64,000 bases of DNA from Leadbetterella byssophila_A (GCA_040394735.1 JBEBRR010000001.1:51582-115581); one strand, 5' to 3'. Positions 55,347 through 63,973 are shown, numbered from the stretch's first letter. Notes: generated by a model not told the origin, from the sequence alone. Numbers and translations: made by a program.

Positions 55347-55898
55347 ATGAGAATCAAATTAGTTGTAACTGCGCTGGTACTTTTGGGAAGCCTAAGCATG
55401 AATGCCCAGACAAGCGTAAAAATCGGTTGGACAAACATCGACCACATTCTTCAGAACCTTCCTGATTCTAAAGAGATACAAACCAAGCTGTCTACAGAAA
55501 GATCACAGTACGAAAAACTGTTCAATGAAAAGCTGGCAGAAGCTCAGAAATTGGCGGAAGATTATCAGAAGAATGCTGCTACTATGTCTGAGGTAATCCG
55601 TAAGGATAAGGAGAAGGTATTACAGAACAAGCAGCAGGAACTTCAGGAACTTCAGCAAAACGCTGAAAGTGCTATTCAAACCAAGCAACAGGAGCTTTTG
55701 TCGCCGGTGATGGATAAAATCCAGACGGCTATAGATGCTGTAGCCAAAGAAAACGGGTACACTTATGTGCTTAATTCAGATGCAGGCTACGGAACCACGC
55801 CTGTACTTCTGGTTGCTCCGGATGCGGATAATATTACTAACTTGGTATTGAAGAAATTAGGGGTTACACCACCTGCAGCTCCTGCAGAGAAAAAGTAA
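55347..55898 (+). CDS. OmpH/Skp family periplasmic chaperone, copy 2
   Basis: A 183-residue paralogue: signal peptide (LVVTALVLLGSLSMNAQ), IGWTNIDHILQNLPDSKEI, a Gln/Glu/Lys-rich coiled coil (about 45-120), TYVLNSDAGYGTTPVLLVAP, and an Ala/Pro-rich tail ending EKK. It probably works with copy 1 as a client-holding chaperone in the periplasm. A clear terminator follows. Confidence 0.92.
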   Translation: MRIKLVVTALVLLGSLSMNAQTSVKIGWTNIDHILQNLPDSKEIQTKLSTERSQYEKLFNEKLAEAQKLAEDYQKNAATMSEVIRKDKEKVLQNKQQELQELQQNAESAIQTKQQELLSPVMDKIQTAIDAVAKENGYTYVLNSDAGYGTTPVLLVAPDADNITNLVLKKLGVTPPAAPAEKK

Positions 55899-55916
55899 GC
55901 AGCTTCTACAGACCGG

Positions 55917-55960
55917 ATAGCGTGAATCTTCGCAGATTTCTGTAAGGATTCGCGCTATTT
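55917..55960 (+). terminator. Terminator after the uppS-bamA-OmpH operon
   Basis: A 12-base stem (55917-55928 with 55947-55958, one G-T pair) with an 18-base loop, followed by a short T-rich stretch. It lies just after the OmpH copy 2 stop and before the convergent proB. Confidence 0.6.
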
Positions 55961-56034
55961 GTGTTTATAGGGTTTGAAGTACAGGCCGTTCGTATTGTAA
56001 ATAGAGGATTTTTGGGTTGCGCGGGGTGTACTTT

Positions 56035-57066
56035 TTATAGCAGCACCAGGTCATTCGTATGAATGATGATGGTACTCCGGCCGGTTTCTCCGGTCAGGGC
56101 TGAGGCAGATACTCTCACTTTTCCTACCCCTATGACTTCCCCGCTTTCGGTGACAATTTCAACCAGTTCCCCTTTGGTGAAGTCGCCTTCATGTTTTTTT
56201 ATACCTACCACCAGCAGGCTTTTCCGGTCCTGAACGGCTGCCGCTGCTCCGGCATCTACCACGATCTTTCCTACTGAAACTCCACCGCTCGCCAGCCATT
56301 TGTTTCGCGCCTTCAGGTTCCTGGGCCGTGGAGTAAATGTAGTTCCTGCCTGGCCGTGAAAGGCTTTCAGGATGCCGTCTGCCTCCTTCATCCCGAATAT
56401 GATTACCTGGATTCCCATTTTGTTGGCAAGATGGGTAAAGGTCAGCTTGGAGGCCATTCCTCCTGAACCCAGGGCGGTACCTGATTTACTGACATAGGAG
56501 AGAACGGTTTCGTTAATCTCCGCCACTTTACGGAGCAATTCTCCCTGTTTGTCAAGCAACCCGCCGGAGGCCGTGCAAAGCATCATGAGCTTCGCACCGA
56601 ACCCGCCTGCGATAAGAGTAGCCAGTTCGTCATTGTCGGAGAATTTTAATTCCCGGTTGCTGACCACGTCATTTTCATTGGCAATGGGGATAATCTGATT
56701 TCTCCAAAGCTCTTCATAAGTCTCTTTCAGCTGGAGAAATTGCTGTCGGTTAGCAAAGTGCTGCCGTTCCAGGAGACTCTGGGCTACTGTAATTCCATAT
56801 TCTGAAAAAACGGTGTCATACATTTTCAGGAGCAGCGGATTACCGATGGCCGCCGCAGCCTTTTTTTGGGAGATCTGGCCCTCGTAATCCTTTATATAAT
56901 GTTTTCCGGCGCCTACGGCACCTGAAGAAACGATGACGATCCTGTGCGTTTTGTGAAGCTCAGCGGTCTGGCGTGCTATTTCTTTAAGGATGCTGATATC
57001 CGGCTCTCCGGAAGGCTTCGTGAGAGAGGCTGTTCCGAATTTTATCACAAGAAGGTCACGTTTCAT
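56035..57066 (-). CDS. proB: Glutamate 5-kinase
   Basis: A 343-residue enzyme phosphorylating glutamate, the first step of proline synthesis. The amino-acid kinase domain (1-250) shows VIKFGTASLTKPSGEPD, VIVSSGAVGAGK, IPIANENDVVS, FSDNDELATLIA and GTALGSGGMASKL. A PUA domain (about 265-343) follows. It is the last gene of the asnS-nuoH-unknown-proB run. The usual partner proA is not present in the window. Confidence 0.95.
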   Translation of the reverse strand: MKRDLLVIKFGTASLTKPSGEPDISILKEIARQTAELHKTHRIVIVSSGAVGAGKHYIKDYEGQISQKKAAAAIGNPLLLKMYDTVFSEYGITVAQSLLERQHFANRQQFLQLKETYEELWRNQIIPIANENDVVSNRELKFSDNDELATLIAGGFGAKLMMLCTASGGLLDKQGELLRKVAEINETVLSYVSKSGTALGSGGMASKLTFTHLANKMGIQVIIFGMKEADGILKAFHGQAGTTFTPRPRNLKARNKWLASGGVSVGKIVVDAGAAAAVQDRKSLLVVGIKKHEGDFTKGELVEIVTESGEVIGVGKVRVSASALTGETGRSTIIIHTNDLVLL

Positions 57067-57109
57067 ATCAGTTCCGGGTAGTTGGTTTCGAGCAATATGA
57101 GTTAATGAA

Positions 57110-57631
57110 TCATAGATCTGTAATCAGGGTCTGAAGGCCGGTAATATCTTCTTCAAACTCTACTCTGAAATCTTCATGAAGTTGAGTAAGCAGGGTATTC
57201 ATCTTCGCAATCCTGATGAGGCTGTATTCCTTAAATTTAACCTTATAACCCTGGTCACGCCAGTTGTTTTTGAGCGTCTGACGGCCATTCATGGCCTGTT
57301 GATAGAGGTAGATGAGAAGCTCCAGCTCTCCTCTTCTGTCTTTTGTGACTTTAAAATGCCGGTTGATATACGAAATCCCGTCGCGAACGTAATACAGCAG
57401 GTCTTTGAAATAATATATCGGGTGGTTTTGAAAGATTTTGCTGATCAGCTCCTTTATTTCATTTCTCCGGAATACCAGGTCGGATTCCGTGTTCTCGAGG
57501 AGCCTGTACTGCAGCTGGTCTATGAGCAGCTGGTCTTTACCGATGAGCCGGATCAGCAGCTTGTTCTTTTCTTTCAGGGCGAGAGCCAGGATAGCCTCTT
57601 CCAGTTCCGGCGAGATCTTCTTTTTAGCCAT
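57110..57631 (-). CDS. Uncharacterised conserved-looking cytosolic protein
   Basis: A 173-residue protein I do not recognise. It is predicted all-helical, highly charged, with no signal peptide or membrane segment: basic start MAKKKISPELEEAIL, the middle NHPIYYFKDLLYYVRDGISYINRHF, and an acidic C-terminus. Its start overlaps the end of nuoH by eight bases and proB follows 43 bases later, so it is clearly part of this operon. No function can be given; coupling to nuoH is the only clue. Confidence 0.75.
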   Translation of the reverse strand: MAKKKISPELEEAILALALKEKNKLLIRLIGKDQLLIDQLQYRLLENTESDLVFRRNEIKELISKIFQNHPIYYFKDLLYYVRDGISYINRHFKVTKDRRGELELLIYLYQQAMNGRQTLKNNWRDQGYKVKFKEYSLIRIAKMNTLLTQLHEDFRVEFEEDITGLQTLITDL

Positions 57632-58715
57632 AGATCATCAGGATTCGCCATGCGGCAGACAGCAGAAGAAGAACCAGGCCAATGGGGGTGAGCACTTTCC
57701 AGCACAGGTACATGAGCTGGTCTACCCGTACGCGGGGGAAGCTCCACCGGACCCACATCTGGATAAGCATCCCCAGGTAGGCCTTGGAGAACATCCAGAA
57801 GGCGCCCCAAAGATACATGCCGGCTTTACCGGGTATTCCGGAGGTCCAGTCGGCCAGCTTTAGTGCACCGATATTGGGAAACGGGGTGTTCCAGCCTCCG
57901 AAAAACAGGATGGCCGCCAGAAAAGACAACAGCAGCATCATGCCATACTCTGCCAGGAAGAGAATAGCCCAGCGGAAACCTGAATATTCGGTCTGAAAAC
58001 CGGCTACCAGCTCCGACTCGGCTTCCGGGAGGTCAAAGGGCGCCCGGTTGGCTTCGGCCAGTGCAGCAATAAAGAAAATGAAGAAAACGGGGATGAGTAC
58101 AGGGCTCCGGAAGATATTCCAGGTCAGGAATCCGCCCGTTGACGTTGTTTCCATACCCATGGCCTTTATTCCGAAAAGGTAGTTTTTTTCAGGGCTGAAT
58201 ATGCCCTGCAGGGTAATAATCTCCTGAAGATTCAGCGTAGTGGAGATCATGCATACGCAGAGAATACTGAGGCCTAACGGAACCTCAAAGGAGATGATCT
58301 GTGCAGCTGACCGCATAGCCCCCAGAAGAGCATATTTATTATTGGAAGCCCATCCTGCCAGCAAAATCCCCAGGATGTCCAGGGAAATCAGCCCGATCAG
58401 CAGGAAAAGCCCTGTTTGAACATTTACCCCCTGCAGTCCGTTACTGACAGGTATAAAGGCGAAACCGGAGAACACTGCGGCAAAGATCAGAAAGGGCGCT
58501 GCTTTGAACATTTTCCGGTCTGCCGCAGAAGGAATTACATCTTCTTTCTGCAGCAGTTTGAGGAGATCTGCGAAGAGTTGCAATAAGCCCCATTTACCTA
58601 CCTCCATTGGTCCTACCCGGTCCTGTATAAACGCAGATACCTTTCGTTCAAGATAAACGCTCAGGATAATATTCACGCCTGCCAGGGGTAGAAATATGAA
58701 CAGGGGTAGGAGCAT
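57624..58715 (-). CDS. nuoH: NADH-quinone oxidoreductase subunit H
   Basis: A 363-residue membrane subunit of respiratory complex I, at the junction with the peripheral arm where quinone enters. Conserved motifs are intact: ERKVSAFIQDRVGP, ANRAPFDLPEAESELVAGF, QTEYSGFRWA and VRWSFPRVRVDQLM. About eight hydrophobic helices span the length. The gene is full-length and undisturbed, but no other nuo gene is in the window; it starts six bases after asnS and overlaps an unknown gene. It must combine with subunits encoded elsewhere or belong to a related complex. Confidence 0.94.
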   Translation of the reverse strand: MLLPLFIFLPLAGVNIILSVYLERKVSAFIQDRVGPMEVGKWGLLQLFADLLKLLQKEDVIPSAADRKMFKAAPFLIFAAVFSGFAFIPVSNGLQGVNVQTGLFLLIGLISLDILGILLAGWASNNKYALLGAMRSAAQIISFEVPLGLSILCVCMISTTLNLQEIITLQGIFSPEKNYLFGIKAMGMETTSTGGFLTWNIFRSPVLIPVFFIFFIAALAEANRAPFDLPEAESELVAGFQTEYSGFRWAILFLAEYGMMLLLSFLAAILFFGGWNTPFPNIGALKLADWTSGIPGKAGMYLWGAFWMFSKAYLGMLIQMWVRWSFPRVRVDQLMYLCWKVLTPIGLVLLLLSAAWRILMIYG

Positions 58716-58721
58716 ATCTTA

Positions 58722-60164
58722 TCAGAATTCCGCGTTTTTTGGGGTTCTCGGGAAAGGAATCACATCGCGGATATTGGTCATGCCGGTCACAAAGAGAACC
58801 AGCCGCTCAAATCCGAGTCCGAAGCCCGCATGCGGTGCCGATCCGAACTTACGGGTTTCCAGGTACCACCAGATGTTTTCAGGGTCAATACCTACTTCTT
58901 TCACACGGCTGAGCAGTTTTTCATAATTATCTTCCCGCTGTGAGCCACCTATGATCTCACCGATGCCGGGGAAAAGCACATCCATAGCCCGTACGGTAGG
59001 ACCGGGAGCACCGTTCTGATCGTCATCCTGCTTCATGTAAAAAGCCTTAATCTCTTTAGGATAGTTGGTCAGTATTACCGGCTTTTTGAAGTGTTTTTCC
59101 ACCAGGTAGCGTTCGTGCTCCGATTGCAGGTCGATTCCCCAGGCCACTTCATATTGAAACTGCTTTTTCTGGGCCGGTTTTGATTTCAGGAGAATGTCAA
59201 TGGCTTCGGTATAGGTGAGCCGTTCGAAATCATTCTCTGCCACAAATTTCAGCTTTTCAATCAGCGTAAGCTCCGAACGTTCATTCTGAGGTTTTTGTTT
59301 TTCTTCTTCCGCCAGCCGGTTCTGCAGAAACTCCAGGTCTTCCGCACAATACTCCAGCGCGTAACGGATAACATATTTCACAAAGCTCTCTGCCAGGTTC
59401 ATGTTATCTTCCAGATCAAAGAAGGCCACTTCCGGTTCTATCATCCAGAACTCGGCCAGGTGGCGGGAGGTATTGGAGTTCTCAGCCCGGAATGTAGGTC
59501 CGAAGGTATAGATGCGGGATAATGCCAGGGCGCCCAGCTCCCCTTCCAGCTGCCCGGAGACCGTCAGCGAGGTCTCCCTTCCGAAAAAGTCCTGGGAGAA
59601 GTCAATCTCACCGGTTTCGGTCAATGGAGCCTTATTCGGCTGAAAGGAGCTTACGCGGAACATTTCTCCGGCTCCTTCAGCATCGGACGCCGTAATAATA
59701 GGAGTATGCAGATAGAAGAAGCCCTGTTCATGGTAAAATTTATGAACAGCGTAAGCCAGGGCATGACGTACGCGAAACACGGCTCCGAAAACATTAGTGC
59801 GGAAACGCAGGTGGGCTTTTTCACGAAGAAATTCCAGGCTGTGCTTTTTAGGCTGAATAGGGAAGGTTTCGTCGGCTGTGCCATACACTTCGATCTTTTC
59901 TGTCAGTACTTCCACTGCCTGACCGGAACCGGAAGAGGCCACCAGGGTACCTGTAACCGCCACGGCAGCTCCTGTAGTAACCGTTTTCAGAAGATCTTCG
60001 TTAATCTGGCCTCCTTCTACCACGGCCTGGATATTTTTCAGCGTAGATCCGTCATTGATATTGATAAATAGGATGTTTGCCTGCCCTCTTTTGGTTTTAA
60101 CCCATCCTTTTACAACTACCTGCTGTCCTTCCGGAGCCAGGGTAAGAATTTCTTTGATCTGCAT
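58722..60164 (-). CDS. asnS: Asparaginyl-tRNA synthetase
   Basis: A 480-residue class II synthetase charging tRNA-Asn. N-terminal OB-fold (VVVKGWVKTKRGQANILFI), motif 2 FRAENSNTSRHLAEFWMIEP, and motif 3 GFGLGFERLVLFVTG followed by NIRDVIPFPR. It is the first gene of an operon with nuoH, an unknown gene and proB. Presence of asnS means Asn-tRNA is made directly rather than only by amidation. Confidence 0.97.
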   Translation of the reverse strand: MQIKEILTLAPEGQQVVVKGWVKTKRGQANILFININDGSTLKNIQAVVEGGQINEDLLKTVTTGAAVAVTGTLVASSGSGQAVEVLTEKIEVYGTADETFPIQPKKHSLEFLREKAHLRFRTNVFGAVFRVRHALAYAVHKFYHEQGFFYLHTPIITASDAEGAGEMFRVSSFQPNKAPLTETGEIDFSQDFFGRETSLTVSGQLEGELGALALSRIYTFGPTFRAENSNTSRHLAEFWMIEPEVAFFDLEDNMNLAESFVKYVIRYALEYCAEDLEFLQNRLAEEEKQKPQNERSELTLIEKLKFVAENDFERLTYTEAIDILLKSKPAQKKQFQYEVAWGIDLQSEHERYLVEKHFKKPVILTNYPKEIKAFYMKQDDDQNGAPGPTVRAMDVLFPGIGEIIGGSQREDNYEKLLSRVKEVGIDPENIWWYLETRKFGSAPHAGFGLGFERLVLFVTGMTNIRDVIPFPRTPKNAEF

Positions 60165-60186
60165 TCTTCTTTATCAGTTAATTCCG

Positions 60187-60194
60187 CAAAATTA
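60187..60194 (-). promoter_or_regulatory. -7 box of the asnS operon
   Basis: Reverse strand TAATTTTG, 23 bases before the asnS ATG at 60164. Confidence 0.45.
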
Positions 60195-60320
60195 ATAATA
60201 AGCTGTAGGTATCCCATTATAATTAATGAGTATTTCGGGGAAGAACGCTTTCCGGCCTGGCTGACATTGTCATTTTGAAACAACAGATTTTAATAAATAG
60301 CTGATTAAAAGGAAGATTTA

Positions 60321-60351
60321 TTGGAGCGTGTTATTATTTAGATTAAATTTG
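60321..60351 (+). promoter_or_regulatory. Promoter of the HK/OmpR-type regulator operon
   Basis: TTG (60321-60323), 20 bases, TAAATTTG (60344-60351): a full -33/-7 pair. A GTG at 60328, the longest-frame start of the kinase, lies inside it and so cannot be used from this promoter. Confidence 0.62.
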
Positions 60352-60396
60352 CGCGCCTTAATCGATTTAAAACAAACTGACCGATCTAATTTAACC

Positions 60397-61656
60397 TTGA
60401 CCAGACAGACCATAAGGACCGTAATCATTCTTGGCGTAATTGCGATTTGCGGGATTATTGGCATTCAGATCTATTGGATGAAGAAGGCCTTTGACCTTTA
60501 TGAGCAGCAGTTCAGGCAAGGGGTTATGATCAGTTTGCGGAATGTGGCCCACAAGATATCCCAGTCGCACAATATGTCGGTTATTGACAATCCCGTAGAG
60601 CAGCTTTCCTCCGATTATTATGTAGTAAACCTTCGGCTTCCGTTGGAGCCTTCGGTTCTGGAACCTCTTCTTGTAGAGGAGTTTAAACGAAAAAATCTCA
60701 ATTCGGATTTTGAATACGGAATTTATAACTGCGATACCGATAAGATCATTTACGGCGGATTTGTCAACAGTAATTTTGAAACTCCTGATATCCCGAAAAC
60801 AAGCGAGCTTCCCAAAACCGACAAGTTTCTGAATTACTTTGGGGTGAAGTTTCTGAACAAGTCGAGTTACCTCACTTCCAAGATGGATATCTGGATCGTA
60901 TCTTCCGTGATTACGCTTCTCTTTACCGTATTTTTCGGCTATGCCATGTCGGTTATTTTGAGGCAGAAAAGGCTCAGTGAGGTGCAGCGTGATTTTATCA
61001 ACAATATGACCCATGAGTTCCAGACCCCTATTTCTACCATCAAAATTGCCACTGATGTATTGGGAACGGACAAGATCATGACCCAGCCGGAACGTCTCAA
61101 AAAGTATGTGGATATTATCCGCTCGGAGAATAACCGCCTGAAAAACCAGGTAGAGGCGGTGCTGTCTACGGCTAAAATCGGGAAAGGGAATATACAGATC
61201 GATAAGCAGTTGCAGGATCTGCACGCCCTTATCTGGGAAGTAACCGAAAGTGTACGTGTGGAAATGGGAGAGAACTTTCACCTTCATCTTGGCGCCGATA
61301 AAACTTCGGTGAAGGCTGACCGGCTTCATCTGATGAATATCATCCGGAACCTGTTGGATAACGCCCGGAAATATTCGGCTGAGACACCTCAGATAACCCT
61401 CAGAACACTGAGTGACGAAAGATTTATCTATGTGGCAGTGGAAGACAGAGGCATCGGGATACCCAAGGAGCACCTGCATAGGATCTTTGATAAATTTTAC
61501 CGGGTACCTACGGGTAATCTGCATAATGTAAAAGGCTTCGGACTGGGGCTGAATTACGTGAAAGAAATGGTCAAACTGCATAAATGGGAGATCGATGTGA
61601 ACAGTGAAGTGGGTTTAGGCACTACTTTTGTAATCAAGATTCCTGTCAGCAGTTAA
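60397..61656 (+). CDS. Sensor histidine kinase, HisKA type
   Basis: A two-transmembrane sensor kinase of about 419 residues. A first helix (about 8-27) precedes a periplasmic domain of roughly 130 residues; the second helix is near 165-190. His206 in NNMTHEFQTPISTIK is the phospho-acceptor. The ATPase domain has NLLDNARKYS (N-box), VEDRGIGIP and GFGLGLNYV. The longer frame start (GTG 60328) overlaps the promoter, so I chose the TTG at 60397, placed just before the basic stretch and first helix; the exact start is uncertain. The response regulator follows five bases later. Confidence 0.88.
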   Translation: MTRQTIRTVIILGVIAICGIIGIQIYWMKKAFDLYEQQFRQGVMISLRNVAHKISQSHNMSVIDNPVEQLSSDYYVVNLRLPLEPSVLEPLLVEEFKRKNLNSDFEYGIYNCDTDKIIYGGFVNSNFETPDIPKTSELPKTDKFLNYFGVKFLNKSSYLTSKMDIWIVSSVITLLFTVFFGYAMSVILRQKRLSEVQRDFINNMTHEFQTPISTIKIATDVLGTDKIMTQPERLKKYVDIIRSENNRLKNQVEAVLSTAKIGKGNIQIDKQLQDLHALIWEVTESVRVEMGENFHLHLGADKTSVKADRLHLMNIIRNLLDNARKYSAETPQITLRTLSDERFIYVAVEDRGIGIPKEHLHRIFDKFYRVPTGNLHNVKGFGLGLNYVKEMVKLHKWEIDVNSEVGLGTTFVIKIPVSS

Positions 61657-61661
61657 ATAAC

Positions 61662-62351
61662 ATGGCGAAAATATTATATGTAGAAGATGACCCTAACCTG
61701 GGGTTTGTTACCCGCGACAGCCTGGAAGAGGAGGGTTTTACCATCTTTCATTTTACCGACGGCAGGGAGGCCTGGAAGACCTTTAAAAAGGATAAGTTTG
61801 ATCTTTGCCTTTTAGACGTGATGCTGCCCGAATTGGACGGCTTTTCCCTCGCAGAAAAAATCAGGGAGCAAAACCCGCAGATTCCTATTATATTTCTTTC
61901 GGCCAAGGCCATGCAGGAAGACCGTATCCAGGGACTGAAAGTAGGGGGTGACGATTATATCACCAAACCTTTCAGCCTGGAGGAACTTGTATTGCGCATC
62001 AGGGTATTTCTCAGGAGAAATACCATCTCCCATACCCAGGTCACACACGACGTGTTTCCCTGCGGTTCGTATGAATTCTGCTACTCCCAGCTTACCCTTA
62101 CGCGGGACGAAGAGGTGCAGAAGCTTACCCACCGCGAAGCTGAGGTATTGAAATATTTCCTGGAAAGGAAGAACCAGATAGTGAAAAGAGAGGAGATTCT
62201 GGTGGCTATCTGGGGCCGGGATGATTATTTCCTGGGCCGGAGCCTGGATGTTTTCCTGACCCGGATTCGCAAAATGCTTTCCAGAGACCCCAATGTACGG
62301 CTGGAGAATATTCACGGGGTGGGCTTTAAGCTGGTGGTGCCGGAAGGCTGA
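61662..62351 (+). CDS. OmpR/PhoB family response regulator
   Basis: A 229-residue regulator: receiver domain (Glu8/Asp9 pocket, phospho-acceptor Asp52 in CLLDVMLPELDGF, Lys in YITKPFS) and a winged-helix output domain (about 130-228; LTHREAEVLKYFLERKN, RSLDVFLTRIRKML, NIHGVGFKLVV). It is five bases downstream of its kinase. In Bacteroidota such pairs with this kinase layout are common and conserved, but the regulon cannot be told from here. Confidence 0.93.
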   Translation: MAKILYVEDDPNLGFVTRDSLEEEGFTIFHFTDGREAWKTFKKDKFDLCLLDVMLPELDGFSLAEKIREQNPQIPIIFLSAKAMQEDRIQGLKVGGDDYITKPFSLEELVLRIRVFLRRNTISHTQVTHDVFPCGSYEFCYSQLTLTRDEEVQKLTHREAEVLKYFLERKNQIVKREEILVAIWGRDDYFLGRSLDVFLTRIRKMLSRDPNVRLENIHGVGFKLVVPEG

Positions 62352-62416
62352 GTTCTCATCACATTTTAATCCTCGTTAGAATGTAATTAGAATACAGCGC
62401 CGCAGACTGCCGGTAG

Positions 62417-62447
62417 TTGTTTTCTTGTTGAGATTGAAGTATTTTCG
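62417..62447 (+). promoter_or_regulatory. Promoter of the carbonic anhydrase gene
   Basis: TTG (62417-62419), 20 bases, TATTTTCG (62440-62447), one mismatch from the -7 box, ending 23 bases before the ATG at 62470. Confidence 0.45.
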
Positions 62448-62469
62448 CATATACATCAATCACATTTAC

Positions 62470-63096
62470 ATGGAAATAGCACAGATATTTAAGAATAACG
62501 AAGAGTGGATTACAAAACGGCTGGAGGAAGACCCGGGATATTTTGAGAAACTGGTGGAAGGGCAGGAGCCTAAATACCTGTACATCGGCTGCTCTGACAG
62601 CCGGGTATCGGCAGAAGTAGTGATGGGCGCCAAGCCGGGCGAAGTTTTTGTACACCGGAATATTGCCAACCTGGCACCGAACAATGACCTTAATGTTTTG
62701 TCGGTAGTGGTGTACGCAGTAAAACATTTAAAAGTAAAGCATGTGGTGGTATGCGGGCATTATAACTGCGGAGGGATAAAAGCAGCCATGCAGCCTGAAG
62801 ACCTGGGGATCCTGAACCCCTGGCTGAGAAACATCCGCGATGTGGTCCGCCTGCACCAGAAAGAGCTGGAAGCCATAGAATCCGAGGAACAACGTTACCG
62901 GAGGCTGGTAGAGCTGAATGTCCAGGAGCAATGCCTGAACGTAGTGAAAATGAAGGAAGTACAAAGGGCTATACTCGACAGGAACCTGCGGGTTCACGGC
63001 TGGGTCTTTGATATTTCTACCGGCCGGATCATCGATCTGAAAATAGACTTCCAGGACATCGCGGAGCACCTGGGAGATATTTATAAATTGGTATAA
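62470..63096 (+). CDS. Beta-class carbonic anhydrase
   Basis: A 208-residue zinc enzyme interconverting CO2 and bicarbonate. Zinc ligands are Cys41 (with Asp43 and Arg45 in GCSDSRV), His97 and Cys100 in VVCGHYNCGG; HRNIANL is also conserved. A longer frame starts at TTG 62425, but the ATG at 62470 matches both the promoter spacing and the family N-terminus. It is monocistronic with a strong terminator. Confidence 0.95.
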   Translation: MEIAQIFKNNEEWITKRLEEDPGYFEKLVEGQEPKYLYIGCSDSRVSAEVVMGAKPGEVFVHRNIANLAPNNDLNVLSVVVYAVKHLKVKHVVVCGHYNCGGIKAAMQPEDLGILNPWLRNIRDVVRLHQKELEAIESEEQRYRRLVELNVQEQCLNVVKMKEVQRAILDRNLRVHGWVFDISTGRIIDLKIDFQDIAEHLGDIYKLV

Positions 63097-63110
63097 AGGG
63101 TTAAATAAGT

Positions 63111-63140
63111 TAAAAAGGGCGGCAGGTACCGCCCTTTTTA
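63111..63140 (+). terminator. Strong intrinsic terminator after carbonic anhydrase
   Basis: A 12-base stem (63111-63122 with 63129-63140), core GGGCGG/CCGCCC, a six-base loop, and an A-run/T-run pair on the flanks, so it may work in both directions. Confidence 0.8.
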
Positions 63141-63191
63141 CTATTTCAGGAGGATAGTTTCTAAAATCAGATCCATAACGGCTAACCTTGT

Positions 63192-63240
63192 CAGGGTGAA
63201 AACACCCTGCTGAAATACCGTGTTTTAACGGGTGTTTTTC
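63192..63240 (+). promoter_or_regulatory. Overlapping alternative hairpins upstream of the Crp-type gene
   Basis: CAGGGTG (63192-63198) and CACCCTG (63203-63209) form a hairpin with a four-base loop. Alternatively AAAACACCC (63199-63207) pairs with GGGTGTTTT (63230-63238). The two share bases 63203-63207 and exclude each other. They lie before the -7 box at 63256, so they would belong to an upstream transcript or be a DNA site. Confidence 0.3.
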
Positions 63241-63255
63241 TGTTGATTCAGAACG

Positions 63256-63263
63256 TATCTTTG
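63256..63263 (+). promoter_or_regulatory. -7 box of the Crp/Fnr-type gene
   Basis: TATCTTTG followed by C, 99 bases before the ATG at 63362; the leader would be about 90 bases. Confidence 0.42.
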
Positions 63264-63361
63264 CAGCAGCAGGATTCTTTTGCAAAGATTAAATTAGTCT
63301 CTAGGAAAAGGATAAGGTGCACATACTCTATATACGCATTACAAGGACTGACACATAACGA

Positions 63362-63943
63362 ATGAAATCATTTTTTGCTGCTATCGGAAAGATTATCCGT
63401 TTTCTTCCCGCGGAGGAGGAGATTATCAGCAGCTATCTCCAACAGAAAAGATATGCTCAGGGGCATTTCCTGGTTCGGGAAGATGAGATGTCAGACAAGG
63501 TATTTTTTATAGCTTCAGGTCTGGTAAAAGAGTATTATATGCGTTCTGAAGCCGGTAATTCCCATCATGAAGTATGCACCCGGTTTATTGTGGAAAATGA
63601 TTTTTACTACTCTATCCGGAGCTTCGTCACGGGTGAACCCTCAATACGCTATGCCAAGACCCTTGAAACTACCCGCACGCTGTCTTTGTCTAAAGCGGAC
63701 CTGGAAGAGCTTTATATCCGCGTTCCCAAAGTGGAGCGACTTGTCCGGATCATGACTGAACAATATCAGATACTGGCGGAGCAAAGGGCCGAGCTGAAGT
63801 TGGTGGAACCGCACAGGCAGCGTTACCTGAACTTTTTGGGGAGTCATAAAGATGTTTCTACACGTCTCAAAATCAAAGATATTGCTTCTTATCTGAACAT
63901 GACACCTGAGACTCTGAGCCGTATCAGAAGAGAAACCATGTAG
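63362..63943 (+). CDS. Crp/Fnr family transcription regulator
   Basis: A 193-residue protein with an N-terminal cyclic-nucleotide-binding-like domain (about 15-115; GHFLVREDEMSDKVFFIASG) and a short C-terminal helix-turn-helix (about 150-193; RLKIKDIASYLNMTPETLSRI). The Fnr cysteines are absent, and the canonical cAMP-binding Arg-Ser phosphate loop is not obvious, so the ligand is unknown. This form is very common in Bacteroidota. It is the last gene in the window. Confidence 0.9.
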   Translation: MKSFFAAIGKIIRFLPAEEEIISSYLQQKRYAQGHFLVREDEMSDKVFFIASGLVKEYYMRSEAGNSHHEVCTRFIVENDFYYSIRSFVTGEPSIRYAKTLETTRTLSLSKADLEELYIRVPKVERLVRIMTEQYQILAEQRAELKLVEPHRQRYLNFLGSHKDVSTRLKIKDIASYLNMTPETLSRIRRETM

Positions 63944-63951
63944 CTACACAG

Positions 63952-63973
63952 ATTGATTCAAATCAATTTTTTT
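63952..63973 (+). terminator. Short terminator after the Crp-type gene
   Basis: ATTGA (63952-63956) and TCAAT (63963-63967) form a five-base stem with a six-base loop, followed by a T-run. The stem is A/T-rich and weak. Confidence 0.4.

Noticed and set aside
57624..58715. nuoH as a pseudogene remnant of a lost operon
   Set aside because: It is full-length with all conserved motifs and tight coupling to its neighbours, so it appears functional.
60391..61581. 396-codon reverse-strand frame opposite the HisKA kinase
   Set aside because: Fully antisense to a kinase with all motifs; translated sequence shows no domain.
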